The translations under genes and the position numbers were made by a program. Of a stretch of 64,000 nt of DNA, positions 62,535 through 64,000 are shown piece after piece. The stretch comes from an uncultured Bacteroidales bacterium (GTDB lineage Bacteria; Bacteroidota; Bacteroidia; Bacteroidales; Muribaculaceae): positions 1 through 64,000 of the forward strand of contig CASBHZ010000001.1 of the NCBI GenBank assembly GCA_949123685.1. Reading direction: 5' to 3'. Position 1 is the first letter of the stretch. Every line of letters starts with the position of its first letter. A model generated the notes under the pieces. It saw only the letters and a program-made list of their open reading frames with translations. It had not been told where the DNA came from and did no database searches.

Positions 62535-62729
62535 AGAAGTTGTTTAAACTAATTTAAATTATAAAAAATTCCGAGGAATTGTAAACATTATGGCAATCTT
62601 TATTAATCTTTTGGGCATCTTTGTCCGCATTCATCGGAACCAACCGGGAGGTTGCTTCTTCTTCAATCGGGCAAACCTGCTCCAAAATCTTAATAAATCT
62701 TACCCTAAAAATTAGTTTAAACAACTTCT
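62535..62729. mobile_element. 195-bp MITE/BIME-like element with 21-bp inverted termini
   Basis: Bases 62535-62555 and 62709-62729 are exact inverted copies containing the GAAGTTGTTTAAAC core. The interior has weaker inverted blocks (about 62599-62619 with 62680-62700) and no ORF. Two REP-like units in opposite orientation next to a RAYT gene match the known BIME layout. No target-site duplication is evident, and RAYT/REP elements are not expected to leave one. Confidence 0.65.
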
Positions 62730-62742
62730 AAATATGAAAAAA

Positions 62743-62767
62743 CGGTATGTTTTAATAAAACACACCG
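62743..62767 (-). terminator. Terminator of the SRP RNA-tRNA-Thr operon
   Basis: A 10-bp stem with one mismatch (62743-62767), followed by TTTTTT on the minus strand, 28 bases after the tRNA. Confidence 0.85.
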
Positions 62768-62795
62768 CCAAAACAAAATTATGAAAAACATTTCG

Positions 62796-62869
62796 AGCCT
62801 CTTGTCGGATTCGAACCAACGACCCCGAGATTACAAATCACGTGCTCTGGCCAACTGAGCTAAAGAGGC
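62796..62869 (-). tRNA. tRNA-Thr (anticodon TGT)
   Basis: A 74-base cloverleaf on the minus strand: 7-bp acceptor, D arm, anticodon loop TTTGTAA with TGT, T arm GTTGG/CCGAC and discriminator T. CCA is not encoded. The anticodon stem holds one U-U mismatch (positions 29 and 41). It lies 4 bases after the SRP RNA, in the same transcript. Confidence 0.93.
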
Positions 62870-62873
62870 AGGT

Positions 62874-62970
62874 GGGCGAGCTTACTCCATCGCACCGCTC
62901 AACCCGCTACCCTTGCTTCGGTCAAGACCTGGGGGATTTACGGGGAGCTGGTCGTGAAGGACTCACCCGA
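62874..62970 (-). ncRNA. ffs: Signal recognition particle RNA (small 4.5S type)
   Basis: About 97 bases, closed by GGGTGAG (62968-62962) pairing with CTCGCCC (62880-62874). The apex reads CAGGTC-TTGACC-GAAGCA: the symmetric internal loop formed by CAGG and AGCA is the Ffh-binding core of domain IV. The loop is TTGACC rather than the common GGAA. The predicted promoter start coincides with the first base of the stem. The RNA works with Ffh in targeting membrane proteins. Confidence 0.82.
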
Positions 62971-62972
62971 TG

Positions 62973-63004
62973 CAAAATTACAATTTTTTTTTCAATCCAC
63001 CAAA
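62973..63004 (-). promoter_or_regulatory. Promoter of the SRP RNA-tRNA-Thr operon
   Basis: On the minus strand TTTG (63004-63001), 20 bases, TAATTTTG (62980-62973), a perfect match. The -33 box lies inside the last codons of the RAYT gene. Confidence 0.85.
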
Positions 63005-63996
63005 TTTTTCAAAATTTCGAACTTCAGATCTTGCGATGCAAGCATTTCGGCAAGCTTATTAAGTCCCTGAGCCTTAGAATAAGACAGTTTCACAGCCTCC
63101 GTCTCATACTTAACCGGAGCAACCATTAGCAACCTGTAGGAAGCACATAAGTCAAACCATTTCCCTTGAGGAGCAAACCTTTCTCCAAAGCCATTCTCCA
63201 TTATAAGGATAATACCTGCACCCATATCGATTGCCCTATCCCTGAATACTTTCTCCTTTGGATTTATAAACGGGCTTATCAAAACTCCCCTGTCGTCTAT
63301 CGTATCATTCCATTCCCTCTCCCTTGATTCCAATTCTTGAAGAGAATATTTCCGGCTCACCTTCACCGCCGTCCTGACAGGTTCTTCCAGCAATAATGGA
63401 TTCCCATATATTGCATATGTCATTCCTCCGGAAAAAGAATCTTCAATATTCAATATTTTAAGATACAATACCCTACGAAACAATTGAGGAAATTCTCGCT
63501 TTATCAATAGTCGCCTCGGATTATCAGAGATGTAATCATTCATAGCCTTCAGCTGCCCTTTGCCCCTCAATATCCGGTCATGAAAATTGGCATCAAAAAG
63601 CGCTCGTCGCGGCTCGTCTCCCAACCTCTTGGCGCAATTAACCTTGAATGCGGAAATCACCGCCCCAAGATGAATGGGGATCGGTTCTTTTACAAAAATA
63701 AGAAGATGGAGATGATCCGGCATTATGACATACCGAGGAATATAAATCTGCGGATATGAATCTTTGATTCTCTTGATCTCAAAATTTATAGCCTCCCCGA
63801 CACGTGTAAATTTAACCCGAGGTGGATTCCCTACATCTTTAACCTTTCCCTGCAATTCCGAGAAAGGAGGAATTCCGTCTGCCTTATTTATAGTGACCAT
63901 ATATATGCAACGGCTTTGGTAATCATGGTTACGCATCCTTCTTTTATAAGAAGGCTTCTTCGGTTTCCAAAAATCCTGCCGATCGCCGCTATTCAT
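62992..63996 (-). CDS. REP-associated tyrosine transposase (RAYT 2) with C-terminal extension
   Basis: A 334-residue protein with the same plan as the gene at 30476-31396. SRCIYMVT (28-35), HUH motif IMPDHLHLLI with His95 and His97, and catalytic Tyr155 in NDYISDNP form the Y1 transposase part. The extension (236-296, RGVLISPFINPKEKVFR ... GAGIILIMENGFGERFAP) aligns with that of RAYT 1 and ends in LLMVAP. The start lies 4 bases from the window edge. M21 is an alternative. It is followed by the SRP operon and a 195-bp REP-type element. Confidence 0.85.
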   Translation of the reverse strand: MNSGDRQDFWKPKKPSYKRRMRNHDYQSRCIYMVTINKADGIPPFSELQGKVKDVGNPPRVKFTRVGEAINFEIKRIKDSYPQIYIPRYVIMPDHLHLLIFVKEPIPIHLGAVISAFKVNCAKRLGDEPRRALFDANFHDRILRGKGQLKAMNDYISDNPRRLLIKREFPQLFRRVLYLKILNIEDSFSGGMTYAIYGNPLLLEEPVRTAVKVSRKYSLQELESREREWNDTIDDRGVLISPFINPKEKVFRDRAIDMGAGIILIMENGFGERFAPQGKWFDLCASYRLLMVAPVKYETEAVKLSYSKAQGLNKLAEMLASQDLKFEILKNLVD

Positions 63997-64000
63997 AACC

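Noticed and set aside
62796..62869. tRNA pseudogene because of a U-U mismatch in the anticodon stem
   Set aside because: All other stems and conserved bases are intact, and a promoter and a terminator frame the operon.

Overview
The window is chromosome from a member of the Bacteroidales, most likely a Muribaculaceae-type gut bacterium. Reasons: promoters follow the Bacteroidetes pattern (a TTTG box, 20 bases, then TAnnTTTG; I find full or near-full versions at about ten genes), Shine-Dalgarno sites are absent or weak, and the gene set is typical (TonB receptors, a T9SS-type C-terminal tail on secreted proteins, a korAB pair, a GSCFA protein, WYL and DUF4286 proteins, metY-metX-hom). The species call is inference. 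No CRISPR array, prophage or plasmid replicon was seen.

Layout. 1-6976 (+): end of a lipid or aryl-pigment-like gene cluster (two tandem FAD oxidoreductases, an esterase, a PaaK-like ligase, an MMPL exporter), translationally coupled. 7111-10922 (-): methionine operon metY-metX-hom behind a promoter, an 18-codon Met-rich leader peptide and a terminator, together an apparent attenuator. 11108-14928 (+): GSCFA protein, secreted esterase, GlsB-like acyltransferase, ATP-grasp enzyme. 14918-18025: ychF, a small lipoprotein, a TonB-receptor remnant and cdd. 18109-23860 (+): glucosaminidase, then tRNA-Arg-yceD-rpmF-fabH-era-(four-helix-bundle insertion)-der. 23946-31396: two FKBP isomerases with a small lipoprotein, a cysteine aminopeptidase with rsmA, an S24/LexA-like autorepressor with a 54-bp palindromic promoter, a BtuB-like receptor and a RAYT transposase. 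31684-47424: comM, a thioredoxin-like lipoprotein, WYL regulator, mannose-1-phosphate guanylyltransferase, Na/Pi transporter, folA, a glycosyltransferase, gyrB, fabF-acpP, korAB.

47685-61264 (-) is the most coherent accessory region. In transcription order it reads deoC, a secreted EEP nuclease/phosphatase, a TonB receptor, two OB-fold/anchor-J lipoproteins, then three secreted endonuclease I paralogues. The parts list (surface nucleases, binding lipoproteins, outer-membrane importer, deoxyribose-phosphate aldolase) suggests a PUL-like locus for scavenging extracellular DNA. This function is inferred from families and gene order.

61376-63996: ruvC, DUF4286, an SRP RNA-tRNA-Thr operon and a second RAYT. 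Dispersed palindromes (core GAAGTTGTTTAAAC) lie near both RAYT genes, including a 195-bp element with 21-bp inverted termini. Heptanucleotide arrays (TTTAGGC-type and CTGAAAA-type) occur in inverted pairs at several gene ends.
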